Notes: generated by a model from the sequence alone, not told the origin. Positions 1-8,515 are shown, counted from the first letter of the stretch. The stretch is DNA of 64,000 bases from JBMNFI01 sp050949225 (GCA_050949225.1 JBMNFI010000002.1:582498-646497); one strand, 5' to 3'. A program made the numbers and translations.

Positions 1-2240
1 CTGTTTCGCAGATGGTTGAACGGTACCATATCCTTGATTTCCTGCCCGATGAGATTGCTTTGGTCGAACTGGTCGGCAATCGTTGCTGATGAGGAATCGC
101 CAAGTTCTCTGAGTTTTGTGGAGAGTTCCAATACGGTTTTCCACGGCTCTTGAAGGTTATACTGGCGGCGTATAATTCGTGTTTTAATGGTCAGATTCAA
201 ATCCCTGTCGTCAACGGTTACAATATCACCCAAATTCCAGCGCTCGTGTTCATAGCCTGTCAATACGGACAAATCCATCGCCGAGAGGACATAGGAAACG
301 CGGGGCTTTGCGTACTCAGCAAGCCGCATATTGGTAAATTCAAGCATCTGATAGGGGTTCGTAAAACTGGAGCAGTCGAGTGTCGCTACCCGCACCTCGC
401 TTGAATAGGTTAAGTCCTCCAGATATTCCTTGCCGCCGTTAATGGCACTAAAGGTCATGCCGTCTTTACCGATGGCGTAGAGTCGCGTAACAAGGGATCG
501 AGTATCGACTACACGCTTAATCCCCGTCAAGTTTTTGCGGTAGGCAAAGAGCGCACCGCTGTCTGTCCCGCTGAATGTCAGTAAGTCCACTCGCCTGTCC
601 CGGCTGTGGAATACCAAATCGCCACCATGGATGTTCTGCACCATCCGCAGGATGGAGAGTGCGTTCTTTTCTTGGCATTCCCATGTTCGAAGGGTGATCA
701 CATTTACCGTGCCGACTTCCCAGCCTGTGCCCGCAAGCGCAAACGCCATCGGGGCAGCGGGCAGGTCGGCGTTGAATTCAATCGGTTGTTTTTCTGCAGA
801 AAAAGTCAGGTCATAGAATGCCGCTTCAGCATAGACCGTTGTGAGTATGCTGTTGCCATCCGAACCTTTTTCATCCGTCATTGTCCGTATGCGGTAAACA
901 TCCTCAGCGATCTGCACCTGCTTCTCGTTGTCAAGCGTCGCCCGCTTCGGGTCACTGTAGGGCAGCTTAAATTCCAAGGTGTCCGCTCCGTTGATCTCGC
1001 CCGTAACAATGATGTCGTAAGCATTCTCCAGAACCGTTTCCCATGCTCCGTTCCCGTCCAAAACCACGGGGCGGGCAAAACCCAGTTTCTCATACGGAGA
1101 TTTGGGGATATCATGAAGTGTGATATCGAGCAGCTTTGGCGTGACCGTCGTATCGCTGGTGCTGAGCGTTACCCTGTAACGGATATATGAGCGATTCGGT
1201 GAGGACAGTTCGCCGTTCGTGCCAACTGTCTGCCATGCCGACCAGTCCTGTAAATCATCTGAGGTTGATGTTTCTATCAGTGAAATGGACGTGACGCCCG
1301 CCGTGTATTCGCTTGTTGCCGATACCCGACCGCTCCCGGCAAGGTTGCATTCGGCAGCAATCGTCGTCAGTTGGCCGCTTTCGGGGTAGAGATTATCAAT
1401 TCCTTTCCGTAGGGTAACAGCTCCCGGCTCAGTTAGCGCATCCACGTTACCCGAAGTATCTCCGCCATTGGCAAGCATCGCCTGACGGAAATAGTGAATC
1501 AAATCATCAATAGTTAAGTCGCTGTCTGTTTCAAAGAACCACTCGTCCAAGCCACCTGCGTAGTAATACTGATTTGCGTGCATTCCCATGACGATATCTG
1601 CTATACAGGATGGATTCAATGTACCAGTAAATGTCCGCAAGGGGGCTGTCCACACTACACCGTCGGCACGGTTGCACAGAACTATCTGAGATGTTTTGTC
1701 CGTCGCATTTATGATGGCAGAGAGGAAATACCAACCACCATTGACCATGTTGAATCCAGGTGTTTCGGTTTGGTCAAGGATAAGCGTGCCCGCCGAATTA
1801 TAGAGCATCATTCGCGGCCGCCCTTGATAGAGGGAAATATATAAAATTGGCTGACCGGGTCCTTGCCTTGTATTGAAAAGCGGAATGAAGTTCTGCCCGA
1901 CAGAATAGGTGGTCGGATTTACCCAACCGCCGACGGCAATTTTATCACCGAGATCAGAAAAGAATGTACCGTCGTTGGTGGCGACAAGGTGCGTCTTTTC
2001 TGTGGTTGGGTTGTTGATGTTTATGCGAAAATACCGCCCAAACCTGCCGTTTAGTAAAGAGGCTGTTGTGCCGCTCCAGCCGGAGACAGTAAAATGTCGT
2101 CCGTTGCCGGAGGAGTCTGTAAGGCGGGTATCGCTGTCCGGCGTGGATTCGTTGAAACGCCAGAGTGCGGAAGTTTTTTCGGTTACAGGGATCTCGCCTG
2201 TAAAGTCTGTTTGAGAAGTCAATATGGATTTTACCGCCAT
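1..2240 (-). CDS. Phage tail protein with LamG-like and endopeptidase-tail regions (3' end outside window)
   Basis: The frame is open from ATG at 2240 to the window edge, about 746 codons, with no stop. It starts 4 nt after the stop of the distal tail gene, with GGAGGTGAGG just upstream. The protein matches the 841-residue plus-strand product at 40996-43521 along its length. It has an N-terminal region on tail attachment, a concanavalin/LamG-like region (about residues 60-270, with motifs such as MLYNSAGTLILDQT), then a prophage tail/endopeptidase-like region after residue ~400 (KSPYEKLGFARPVVLDGNG; YDLTFSAEKQ). By family it would form the baseplate hub or tail tip that contacts the cell wall. 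The C-terminal part is not visible. Confidence 0.85.
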   Translation of the reverse strand, partial: MAVKSILTSQTDFTGEIPVTEKTSALWRFNESTPDSDTRLTDSSGNGRHFTVSGWSGTTASLLNGRFGRYFRININNPTTEKTHLVATNDGTFFSDLGDKIAVGGWVNPTTYSVGQNFIPLFNTRQGPGQPILYISLYQGRPRMMLYNSAGTLILDQTETPGFNMVNGGWYFLSAIINATDKTSQIVLCNRADGVVWTAPLRTFTGTLNPSCIADIVMGMHANQYYYAGGLDEWFFETDSDLTIDDLIHYFRQAMLANGGDTSGNVDALTEPGAVTLRKGIDNLYPESGQLTTIAAECNLAGSGRVSATSEYTAGVTSISLIETSTSDDLQDWSAWQTVGTNGELSSPNRSYIRYRVTLSTSDTTVTPKLLDITLHDIPKSPYEKLGFARPVVLDGNGAWETVLENAYDIIVTGEINGADTLEFKLPYSDPKRATLDNEKQVQIAEDVYRIRTMTDEKGSDGNSILTTVYAEAAFYDLTFSAEKQPIEFNADLPAAPMAFALAGTGWEVGTVNVITLRTWECQEKNALSILRMVQNIHGGDLVFHSRDRRVDLLTFSGTDSGALFAYRKNLTGIKRVVDTRSLVTRLYAIGKDGMTFSAINGGKEYLEDLTYSSEVRVATLDCSSFTNPYQMLEFTNMRLAEYAKPRVSYVLSAMDLSVLTGYEHERWNLGDIVTVDDRDLNLTIKTRIIRRQYNLQEPWKTVLELSTKLRELGDSSSATIADQFDQSNLIGQEIKDMVPFNHLRN

Positions 2241-2244
2241 GTCC

Positions 2245-3018
2245 TCACCTCCAACGGCTCTTCGCCTGTATTTGCAGTTCTGTAAAGGTCGCACCGATTG
2301 CCGTAATGGTTACGCTGTTCGCTCCTTTGCGAAGAATTGGAAAGTTCAACTCTTGAAGCAGCGGCAGACCATTTCGGAGCGTTTCGCCCGTGCCGTCTAC
2401 CACCTTGGCAGTAACCAAACCGCTGTCGATGACAAGGGTTTCCCCGGCAGCCAGCGCACCGATAACGCGAAGTTCTTCGTCATTTGTTTTCAACGACACA
2501 TAGGTTGATGCCCCTGATGGAATGGTGCCTTTCAAAAGGAAGACAGGCAAAGAGTCTGTATTGCCTTTACTCCTCGTGACCGCATTCGCGCCTGCTTGGG
2601 TTAGCGTAAAACCCTCGTCCGTCAAAGCGTAAGCATGTGGGTCGGGGCAGACGAAGTTCAAGTCAAATGCACCCGCTGAGCGAATAAGCCGTTCACAGTT
2701 CACTTCCGTCTGAAGTCGCGCTGTGAAATAGCGGTCGGGTACATCGTCAAGCACAAGCTGTTTCAGACCTTTGTCGGGGTCCAGCCACTCGGCAAGGCCG
2801 TCTAACACTCCAACCAATGAAGCGAGGTTGTGCTTTGGAGCGATATTACAGCGAACGGTTATGACCCGCTCTGCGCTATCACTGCCAAAGTCTGCCACGC
2901 CGGGCTTGCCGGGTATGGAAACAAAGGAGTTGCGCAAGGGTGGCGAAGCCTGCCAAGAGGTCAGCCGAGCCTTGACGTTCATGCTTTGTGATGAGATTCC
3001 GTTGAAAATAAAGCCCAC
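2245..3018 (-). CDS. Distal tail protein (Dit-like, phage tail family)
   Basis: This 257-residue protein lies between tape measure and tail-tip genes, the usual place of Dit. The start MGFIFNGISSQSMNVKAR is nearly the same as the right-hand homologue at 40215-40991 (MGFSYNDVSSKSMGLKAR), and both end in the same KARSRWR/KSRWR tail. Motifs such as LDDVPDRYFTARL and FVCPDPHAYA are typical of the siphovirus distal tail component family. Dit forms the ring joining the tail tube to the tip complex. Both ends are intact and a GGAGGTG ribosome binding site precedes the ATG. Confidence 0.85.
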   Translation of the reverse strand: MGFIFNGISSQSMNVKARLTSWQASPPLRNSFVSIPGKPGVADFGSDSAERVITVRCNIAPKHNLASLVGVLDGLAEWLDPDKGLKQLVLDDVPDRYFTARLQTEVNCERLIRSAGAFDLNFVCPDPHAYALTDEGFTLTQAGANAVTRSKGNTDSLPVFLLKGTIPSGASTYVSLKTNDEELRVIGALAAGETLVIDSGLVTAKVVDGTGETLRNGLPLLQELNFPILRKGANSVTITAIGATFTELQIQAKSRWR

Positions 3019-3030
3019 GCCAACACCTCC

Positions 3031-5499
3031 TTATGCCGGGCTAAACCGCCCCTGCGCCCGCGAGCCGGTTTGCATCAGGTTGTACAGTTCCTGTGATATT
3101 CTGCGTATGTCGTCCTCGCTGCGGACAATCATCTGCTGTATGTTGATGAGAGAAGGCATGCCTGATACCGCAAAGCCGCCATGACTTCCTGTCACATCAC
3201 CCATGTTTATGCCGGGCGTATCAAAAGCGGCGGGGATAGCGTTCTGCATATCGTCTGCGACTTCATCCATCGCCCGTTCGAAGCCCACACCGATGCCCTG
3301 ACCCATGTTTTCGCCAAGTCCGGCAAATAAGGTGGAGGGAGAACGGATACCGAAGAAGTTTTTAATACCGTCGACGATCCCTCCAAAGAAGCCGGAGATT
3401 TTACCCCAAATCCAATCGGTGACGCTCGAAATACCCTGCCACAGCCCCTTGATAAGGTCGCTGCCGACTTGTACGATTTTACCGATGTTACCGGTAAAGC
3501 CTTTCACGATGGCCGTAATAATCTGAGGTATCGCTTTTACGATTTCCACGATGATGGTTGGCAGGTTCTTTATCAACGCCACGAACAGCTGAATGCCCGC
3601 TCCCACAAGCTGCGGGATGCTCCCGATAATCGCTGTAATAAGCGATGAGATGATCTGTGGTATCGCCGCCACGATGGCAGTTATAATCTGCGGCAGGTTT
3701 TGAACCAACGATATTAACAGCTGAATCCCGGCGTCAATAAGCTGGGGAATAGAGCCGAGGATCGCTGTAATTAAACCCTCGATAATTTGCGGTATAGCCG
3801 CCACAATTGCCGTGATGATTTCAGGCAAGGCGTCTACTAAGGACACCAGTAGCTGAATCCCTGCATCAATAATTTTCGGGATGGCCCCGATGATAAAATC
3901 TACAATGCCGAGGATGATAGCGGGCAGAGCAGCGATCAATTGGGGCAGTGCATCCAGGATTCCCTGTGCCAGTCCAAGAATCAGTTGAAGGGCGGCATCA
4001 AGTATCATAGGCAGGCTTTCCATCAAGCCTTGAACGATTGTGATCACAGCGTTCACCGCCGCCGGTATCAACTGTGGAAGTGCATCGGCGATGCCTGTAA
4101 CGAGAGTGGCCACTAATTGAACCGCTGCATCAATAAGTAATGGAAGATTATCAATCAGCGCACCCACAATGGTCATAACGGCATCCACGGCGGCGGGGAT
4201 GAGTTCGGGCAAAAGCGTTAAAATCGTTGTCAGCACCTGTGTGAAAAGATCGACTACCGTAGAGAGCAGAGTCGGAAGCAAATCACCGATTGCCTGTAGT
4301 ATCCCGTCGAGGGCAGGCGGCAATGCCCTTACGATATTCTCAATAACTGGAACAATGTTTTTCACGACGTTCTGGAACGCTTCAACCACATTATTAATCA
4401 AAAGTCCGACATCAGCATTGGCATTACCCAACCCTGCCATCAAGTTTCCTATAGCCGATTGCATCCCCGCCATAGAGCCAGCTATTGTTTCCGTGGCTTC
4501 CAAAGCGGTCGTTCCTGTGATTCCCATTTCGGTCTGAATGACATGGATCGCTTCCGTCAAATCGGAAAATGAAGAGAGGTCGTATTTAATGCCGGAGATT
4601 TTTTCGGCATCAGCCAAGAGTCGCTCCATTTCAGATTTTGTGCCGCCATAGCCCAGCTTCAGATTATCGAGCATCGTGTAGTTTTGCTTGGCGAAACCCT
4701 GATAGGCATTTTGGATGGATGCGATGTCCGTACCCATTTTATTGGCGTTATCGGCCATATCCGTAATAGCCATGTCCGCAACCTGCGCTGCTTTTGCGGT
4801 ATCGCCGCCGAGGGACTGGATAAGACTTGCTGAAAAGCCCGTGACGGTTTCCATATATTCGTTGGCGGACATACCGGCGGTCTTGAAGGCATTTTCAGCA
4901 TACTCTTGAACAGACTGCGACGCTTCACCAAAGAGGGTATCCACACCGCCGACCAGTTGTTCGTAGTCCGCATAGGCGGATATGACTTCTTTGCCAAGTT
5001 TGACGGCAGCGGCTCCGGCTGCAACAGCCACCGCGCCCATTGCCACGCCAATGCCTTTGAGGATGCTGCCCAGCTTCTCGAACTTTCCACCGGATTTTTC
5101 GGCGCTGTCGCCAGCGTCTTCCAGTTCCTCACCAAGGTCGTCGGCTTCTTCCGCTGATTCATCCAATTCGCGCTCCATGTTGTTCAGTTCCGCGTTGGCG
5201 TTATTGAGGGCGATCTGCCAGTTTTGAGTGCGGCGATCATTTTCGCCAAAGCTGTCGGAGGCGTTTCGAAGAGCGGCTTCAAGGGTGGAGATTTTGTCCT
5301 TCTGGGCGTCTATCGCTTTATTGAGGACTTCGTTACGGGCAGCAGTAGCGGCTATGGATTTGTCCTGTTTGTCGAATTCGCTCGTTACCAGCTTCATTTC
5401 TGAACCCAGTACTTTGAAGGATTGGTTTATATCACGCAGTGCGCTTTTAAATTCCTTCTCGCCCTCGACACCTATTTTCAACCCAAAGTTGTCAGCCAC
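3031..5499 (-). CDS. Tail tape measure protein
   Basis: This 822-residue protein starts at a GTG preceded by AGGAGGTG (MADNFGLKIGVEGEKEF). Residues ~10-130 are charged and coiled-coil-like, followed by a small Gly/Ala-rich hydrophobic stretch near residue 155. From about residue 380 to 690 there are many repeats of an Ile/Leu/Pro unit resembling ITAIVAAIPQII, typical of tape measure proteins that set tail length and take part in DNA injection. The C-terminus (NLMQTGSRAQGRFSPA) matches that of the right-hand copy (NLIQTGSRAQGRFSTT). It is slightly shorter than the 868-residue homologue, mainly by fewer residues in the N-terminal coiled-coil. Confidence 0.93.
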   Translation of the reverse strand: MADNFGLKIGVEGEKEFKSALRDINQSFKVLGSEMKLVTSEFDKQDKSIAATAARNEVLNKAIDAQKDKISTLEAALRNASDSFGENDRRTQNWQIALNNANAELNNMERELDESAEEADDLGEELEDAGDSAEKSGGKFEKLGSILKGIGVAMGAVAVAAGAAAVKLGKEVISAYADYEQLVGGVDTLFGEASQSVQEYAENAFKTAGMSANEYMETVTGFSASLIQSLGGDTAKAAQVADMAITDMADNANKMGTDIASIQNAYQGFAKQNYTMLDNLKLGYGGTKSEMERLLADAEKISGIKYDLSSFSDLTEAIHVIQTEMGITGTTALEATETIAGSMAGMQSAIGNLMAGLGNANADVGLLINNVVEAFQNVVKNIVPVIENIVRALPPALDGILQAIGDLLPTLLSTVVDLFTQVLTTILTLLPELIPAAVDAVMTIVGALIDNLPLLIDAAVQLVATLVTGIADALPQLIPAAVNAVITIVQGLMESLPMILDAALQLILGLAQGILDALPQLIAALPAIILGIVDFIIGAIPKIIDAGIQLLVSLVDALPEIITAIVAAIPQIIEGLITAILGSIPQLIDAGIQLLISLVQNLPQIITAIVAAIPQIISSLITAIIGSIPQLVGAGIQLFVALIKNLPTIIVEIVKAIPQIITAIVKGFTGNIGKIVQVGSDLIKGLWQGISSVTDWIWGKISGFFGGIVDGIKNFFGIRSPSTLFAGLGENMGQGIGVGFERAMDEVADDMQNAIPAAFDTPGINMGDVTGSHGGFAVSGMPSLINIQQMIVRSEDDIRRISQELYNLMQTGSRAQGRFSPA

Positions 5500-5525
5500 T
5501 TAAAACACCTCCTCCCTCAAAAAAA

Positions 5526-6100
5526 TTAGATGCCATCAGGTATGACATCTTCAATAAACAGTTCGCACTTTGGTTTGGTCATTCCGAGGAACTGGCGATG
5601 GCATTCCCACAAGTCCAGCAATTGCCCAATCGGGGTGAGCCACGTTTCCTCTTCGGACCGATTCAGATGAACCGTACCGTAATATAAAAGTCGGGTAAAC
5701 AACTCATCGTCGCTTACCCGACCTCGGCGTTTTTTGGTTCGCCATCCTCGCTTTCGATGTTACGAGCCGTCCCTTTGAACATCGCCTCGGTAATTGCAGA
5801 CTTATACGCCGCCAGTTCAAGTGGTGAGGTGAGCAATTCCACTTCTTCCTCGGTCAGTAGATCTTTCGGTTTTTCCTTGTTGCGCAGGTTGTGGATGAGG
5901 ATGGGCTGGTTAGCAAGGAGCGTAATCAGCCAAATAATTTCGTCCAGAGCCATCTCGAAGTTTTCTGACTTCATTAGTTTTTCGCCCAAATTGTCCAGCC
6001 CGCCGTAGCGTTTGGCGATTTCCTTTGTAGCACGGGTGGACAAAATCAACTGATAATCTTCATCGCCGATTTTTATGACGGCGCTTCGTTCGTTATCCAT
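5526..6100 (-). CDS. Tail assembly chaperone GT fusion made by -1 frameshift
   Basis: Reading from ATG 6100 and shifting -1 at the heptamer A-AAA-AAC (5735 down to 5729) continues for 67 codons past the 0-frame stop to TAA at 5526-5528. The extension (RVSDDELFTRLLYYGTVHLN... ending EDVIPDGI) has no start codon of its own. It closely matches the extension in the right-hand module (PVSDEELFTRLLYYGISVLH... DDIIPDGI), which also follows A-AAA-AAC. The G/GT pair is the usual tail assembly chaperone that coats the tape measure protein before tube polymerisation. Frameshifting itself is inferred from conserved site and frame, not measured. Confidence 0.82.
5714..6100 (-). CDS. Tail assembly chaperone G (0-frame product)
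   Basis: This 128-residue protein starts MDNERSAVIKIGDEDYQL and lies between the major tail and tape measure genes. It is the short, unshifted product of the G/GT pair. It is homologous to the 127-residue protein at 37007-37390, sharing TKEIAKRYGGLDNLGEKLMKS-like and LITLLANQ segments. Its last codons (EPKNAEVG) contain the slippery site. Start ATG lies 3 nt after the major tail stop, suggesting tight translational coupling. Confidence 0.85.
   Translation of the reverse strand: MDNERSAVIKIGDEDYQLILSTRATKEIAKRYGGLDNLGEKLMKSENFEMALDEIIWLITLLANQPILIHNLRNKEKPKDLLTEEEVELLTSPLELAAYKSAITEAMFKGTARNIESEDGEPKNAEVG
5729..5735 (-). promoter_or_regulatory. Programmed -1 ribosomal frameshift site (A-AAA-AAC)
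   Basis: On the minus strand the codons CCA AAA AAC contain the classic X-XXY-YYZ heptamer A-AAA-AAC in the 0 frame, 4 codons before the G stop. A coding -1 frame follows. The same heptamer in the same place occurs at 37369-37375. I did not identify a definite downstream stimulatory structure by eye. Confidence 0.8.
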
Positions 6101-6103
6101 GCA

Positions 6104-6703
6104 TTACCCCTCCAAAACCGTGTCAAAGTCAGGTTCGTACACTTCCGTATACCAGCCGCTGATCACACCTGGTAGCACATCCACATCATCTTCGTTAACT
6201 TCCGCTTTCCAAGGATGACGATCATTGCCGTCCGGTTTATTGCGGCGGGAAACAGTACCTTCAATACTCGGTGTGGAAAAGGTGATGCTATCGCCCTTGG
6301 TGGCGAGATTGGTGGACGGAACGCCGAACTTCACGCGGTAAAGCCAGAAGTAGCGATACTTACCATTCGCCTTTTTTGCCCGGAATCCAATAGCGACAGG
6401 GTCACCACCGTCTTCTGAAGCCGAAATAAGAACGCCGTTTTCATCCATGGTCGCTCCTGTCAGCTTTGCGGCGACGGTTTTTCCTATGTCATCCACACCA
6501 AGGGTCAGCTTACCGTTTTTGAATTCCTTGATGATTTCAGCGGCACCATCGTCCGCCCAGAGTGTCGCTTCCGCAAGTTCGATAGATAATTCAGCTGAGA
6601 TTGCCTTGGCCAGCATTACTGGAGTGCCGTAGGTCTCGTGACCCGTAATAGGCGCTTCGGTGACTGTTGCGTAGTAGAGTTTATCAAGCCCAATTGTAGC
6701 CAT
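6104..6703 (-). CDS. Major tail protein
   Basis: The chosen start is ATG 6703 (MATIGLDKLYYATVTE), which has GGAGGAAA upstream and matches the homologue start at 36410. An ATG further upstream gives a non-homologous basic leader. The product is 199 residues. Conserved blocks shared with the right-hand copy include EFKNG, GVDDIG, SEDGGDPVAIGFRAKK and YRVKFGVPSTNLATKGDSI. This is the phi13-type major tail protein family, whose subunits stack into the siphovirus tail tube. The C-terminal part (SGWYTEVYEPDFDTVLEG) is the most variable. Confidence 0.88.
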   Translation of the reverse strand: MATIGLDKLYYATVTEAPITGHETYGTPVMLAKAISAELSIELAEATLWADDGAAEIIKEFKNGKLTLGVDDIGKTVAAKLTGATMDENGVLISASEDGGDPVAIGFRAKKANGKYRYFWLYRVKFGVPSTNLATKGDSITFSTPSIEGTVSRRNKPDGNDRHPWKAEVNEDDVDVLPGVISGWYTEVYEPDFDTVLEG

Positions 6704-6704
6704 G

Positions 6705-7046
6705 TTAAATTTCCTCCGTTTCGTATTCTTTCGCCACATCGATGGCGTAATGATAATAGCCGCTATCGTTCTCATAGCCGATGTAGCGGCGATCTGTTAT
6801 CGTAAACGCCGCACCAAGCAGGGCGACAGTAATCTGATTTTTCCGGTTGATGTAATTGCCTTCTGAAAACAGTGATATCCTCACCTCGGACACATCAATA
6901 AGCGGTGTATTATCCCCGAACAAGGCAAACTCATCCGTCATCGGTGTGAGAACAAGGTACTCGTTGGGTGCAACCCCGCTGAATATGCCCGTTTCCACCG
7001 GTAGTAGAGGAGAGAGCAGCGCGTTCAGTTCCTGCAAAATGCTCAT
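6705..7046 (-). CDS. Tail completion / minor tail protein (gp11-like)
   Basis: This 113-residue protein overlaps the gp10-like gene by 4 nt (ATGA). It is homologous to 36063-36407: both begin MSIL, contain an ETGxFS then a YxVxxPM(T/S)D core, and end in an (I/F)GYEND(S)GYYHYxIDVAK-like segment. By position it is the tail terminator or tail-to-head joining protein that caps the tail tube. Function is inferred from synteny; I do not recognise catalytic residues. Confidence 0.72.
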   Translation of the reverse strand: MSILQELNALLSPLLPVETGIFSGVAPNEYLVLTPMTDEFALFGDNTPLIDVSEVRISLFSEGNYINRKNQITVALLGAAFTITDRRYIGYENDSGYYHYAIDVAKEYETEEI

Positions 7047-7477
7047 ATGCGCTCCACCTCCTGCTTAAGTTTATCTTTCATCGCTTCAATAGCCGCATTC
7101 CTCGATTGTCTTCGGGCTGGCCTTAAGAAGGGTTTCGGCGGCTGACCGTGCTTACCGTATTCGAGAATATTAGCGATTTTGGCGTTACTGTCGCCGTCAC
7201 TTCTTGGCTCGGCAAAACCAATTTTGATATCCCAGCCTGAGCCGTCCCGTTTCTGCTTCGCAGGCGACAAACCGAGAGAGTCTTCCAACTCACCTGTGGA
7301 ACGACTCTTTGTTTTCGTGCCATGCCCGACTACGGAAAAGAGGTTGCTTTTTGCCTTAGAAAGAACGACTTCACCGCCTGCTTCCAGCACTTTCGGGATA
7401 ATTTCATCCGTTTTATTGCCAAGGCGAGAGAGTTTTAAGAGGAATTCCTCCGGCATTTTCATTTCGATTTTTGCCAT
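7043..7477 (-). CDS. HK97 gp10-like tail component
   Basis: This 144-residue protein contains GGEVVLSKAKSNLFSVVGHG and IANILEYGKHGQPPKPFLRP, hallmarks of the HK97 gp10-like family. It lies between head closure and tail completion proteins, as in HK97-like siphoviruses, where such proteins help connect tail and head. It is closely related to the 143-residue plus-strand protein at 35635-36066. It overlaps its upstream neighbour by 1 nt and its downstream neighbour by 4 nt. Confidence 0.85.
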   Translation of the reverse strand: MAKIEMKMPEEFLLKLSRLGNKTDEIIPKVLEAGGEVVLSKAKSNLFSVVGHGTKTKSRSTGELEDSLGLSPAKQKRDGSGWDIKIGFAEPRSDGDSNAKIANILEYGKHGQPPKPFLRPARRQSRNAAIEAMKDKLKQEVERI

Positions 7478-7821
7478 TATCTCACCGTCCCTTCCAATTT
7501 TTCCGCCAACACTTCGATATACATTCCGCGTCCACGCACATCTTCCGCGTTAATAATGTTATAGCGGCCATCAGCTTCGGAGATAAAGTGTGAAGTCGTG
7601 ACCGTTAAGCCCGGAATTTTGCGGAAGCGAAACATCGCTGTTACGCTTGAAAACGCTGCGTTCCCAATAATCCGTTCCCATTTTGCGGTGGTGTTGCGAA
7701 CTTCCTTATAGGCCTTAACCGAAGCGATAATGTTGTCGCCTTTAGTGACGAAACCCTCTGCATCTTTGATGGGATCGGTTGAGATGATGTTGATTGGCGT
7801 ACTCATTTTTCCGTATCCCAT
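7477..7821 (-). CDS. Phage head closure protein (head-tail adaptor)
   Basis: I chose ATG 7821 (MGYGKMSTPIN, 114 residues) rather than the GTG at 7836, because it aligns with the GTG-initiated homologue MSFGKMNGFAD at 35307. The ATG lies 2 nt after the stop of the connector remnant. Motifs FRFRKIPGLTVTTSHFI and EDVRGRGMYIEVLAEK belong to the SPP1 gp16-like head closure family, which plugs the portal after packaging. It is intact although the upstream connector gene is not. Confidence 0.82.
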   Translation of the reverse strand: MGYGKMSTPINIISTDPIKDAEGFVTKGDNIIASVKAYKEVRNTTAKWERIIGNAAFSSVTAMFRFRKIPGLTVTTSHFISEADGRYNIINAEDVRGRGMYIEVLAEKLEGTVR

Positions 7822-7823
7822 GC

Positions 7824-7967
7824 TTACACACCCCACAATCTGTCAAGACGCAAAAGCATGTTGACTGTATTCCAGACTTGTTGAGAAGCCTGAACGCTGT
7901 CGGCAAAGAAACCGGCAGTCGAGCCATCGCGGGATTCGTACCATGTTGAGACGGTTGTATTGATGTC
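7824..7967 (-). pseudogene. Head-tail connector gene, 5' part missing
   Basis: Only the C-terminal ~40 codons remain: frame WYESRDGSTAGFFADSVQA... ending LLRLDRLWGV then TAA at 7824-7826. This matches the end of the intact 102-residue connector at 34975-35283 (FYESRDGSTGGFFADNVQA... LLRLDRDWKV). Similarity fades near 7945 and the frame beyond has no recognisable connector sequence and no good start. The first ~60 codons are missing, marking the edge of the left prophage fragment. Confidence 0.8.
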
Positions 7968-8213
7968 AAGGGTTAATAAATAAGAGTGTAAAAAAGCAAG
8001 TAAATAAAGGCTTTCCGTGGTTTGAGGTCTGGTTCTAAGCCGGAAGGATAATCACGGATTTTTGCTTTGTGGGAAGATATCCAAGAGTGGTGGATTACTC
8101 ACCGGATTTACGAATTTGAATATAGGCTTGGTGAGTTGAAAAGATTGCTGGCAAAAATGTGGTGAGTTGACAAGATGGCTATTGGCTTGAATAGAGAAAC
8201 AAGATTGAAATGC
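7968..8213. other. Junction between prophage fragment and restriction island, no intact gene seen
   Basis: There is no convincing gene here. On the plus strand a 37-codon open stretch ending TGA at about 8162 looks protein-like (ALWEDIQEWWITHRIYEFEY... LLAKMW) but has no start or ribosome binding site and follows a stop directly, so it may be the tail of a lost gene. A near-repeat, GGTGAGTTGAAAAGATTG then GGTGAGTTGACAAGATGG about 30 nt later, is present. Composition changes here from the G+C-richer phage to AT-rich DNA. Confidence 0.5.
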
Positions 8214-8239
8214 ACTTATAAAGTAATTACTTTTCAAGT
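8214..8239. promoter_or_regulatory. 26-bp dyad, candidate operator of the antitoxin/hsd operon
   Basis: A perfect 14-bp palindrome AAAGTAATTACTTT (8220-8233) is framed by ACTT (8214-8217) and AAGT (8236-8239), giving an extended dyad. It lies 11 bp upstream of the -35 box of the promoter at 8251-8279. Phd/YefM proteins bind palindromes at their own promoters, so autoregulation of the operon is a reasonable inference. There is no direct evidence that this protein binds here. Confidence 0.5.
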
Positions 8240-8250
8240 ACATATAAAGG

Positions 8251-8279
8251 TTGAAATAAGAGTAGTAAAATGTTATGAT
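8251..8279 (+). promoter_or_regulatory. Sigma-A-type promoter of antitoxin-hsd operon
   Basis: TTGAAA (8251-8256) and TATGAT (8274-8279) are separated by exactly 17 bp, and the antitoxin start lies 24 nt after the -10 box. No other strong promoter was seen before hsdM, so the antitoxin, hsdMSR and both peptidase genes probably form one transcript ending at the terminator at 17839-17863. Confidence 0.65.
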
Positions 8280-8302
8280 AAAAAGAAAAGGTGGATTTAG
8301 GT

Positions 8303-8515
8303 ATGGATAAGGAAGATAAAGTCCAAAAGGAACCGATGGAATTCTATAACATGTCAGATTTTCTTAGAGGACAATCATCAAAATTAATTACTGGTTTATC
8401 AGATGAAGATAAAACAGCTTTTGTTTTGAAAAATGGAAAACCTGTAGCAGTTCTTATCTCCCACGAGAGATATGAAAGATTATTAAAATCAGGTATAGAT
8501 ATTACTGAATACTAA
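8303..8515 (+). CDS. Phd/YefM-like antitoxin, no toxin partner
   Basis: The start ATG 8303 is preceded by AAGGTGG at good spacing; a GTG at 8291 lies within that site and is less likely. The 70-residue product has the Phd/YefM fold signature: an N-terminal sequence MSDFLRGQSSKLI followed by FVLKNGKPVAVLISHERYERL. Family members repress their own promoter through the N-terminal domain and neutralise a toxin (Doc or YoeB type) with the C-terminus. Here no toxin gene follows; hsdM begins 38 nt downstream. The C-terminal neutralising tail is short. It may act only as a transcriptional regulator of the restriction system. Confidence 0.78.
   Translation: MDKEDKVQKEPMEFYNMSDFLRGQSSKLITGLSDEDKTAFVLKNGKPVAVLISHERYERLLKSGIDITEY

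Larger units (their letters stand above)
1..7967 (-). mobile_element. Partial siphovirus prophage (tail module), truncated
   Basis: Nine consecutive minus-strand genes follow the order connector, head closure, gp10-like, tail completion, major tail, tail chaperone, tape measure, distal tail, tail/endopeptidase protein. Each has a homologue in the same order on the plus strand at 34975-43521. The base composition is visibly richer in G+C than the rest of the window. The module is cut at the window edge and, at the other side, inside the connector gene. No head, packaging, lysis or integration gene of this phage is present here, so it looks like a remnant or one arm of a prophage. Confidence 0.9.

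Noticed and set aside
150..1190. Plus-strand frames of 84 and 194 codons
   Set aside because: They are shadows of the minus-strand tail protein frame, which is open from 2240 to the window edge and clearly homologous to 40996-43521.
7742..7969. 75-codon minus-strand frame
   Set aside because: It is out of register with the connector remnant (7824-7967) and the head closure gene, both supported by homology.
8052..8243. 63-codon minus-strand frame in the junction
   Set aside because: No ribosome binding site or recognisable motif; it crosses the dyad upstream of the antitoxin promoter.
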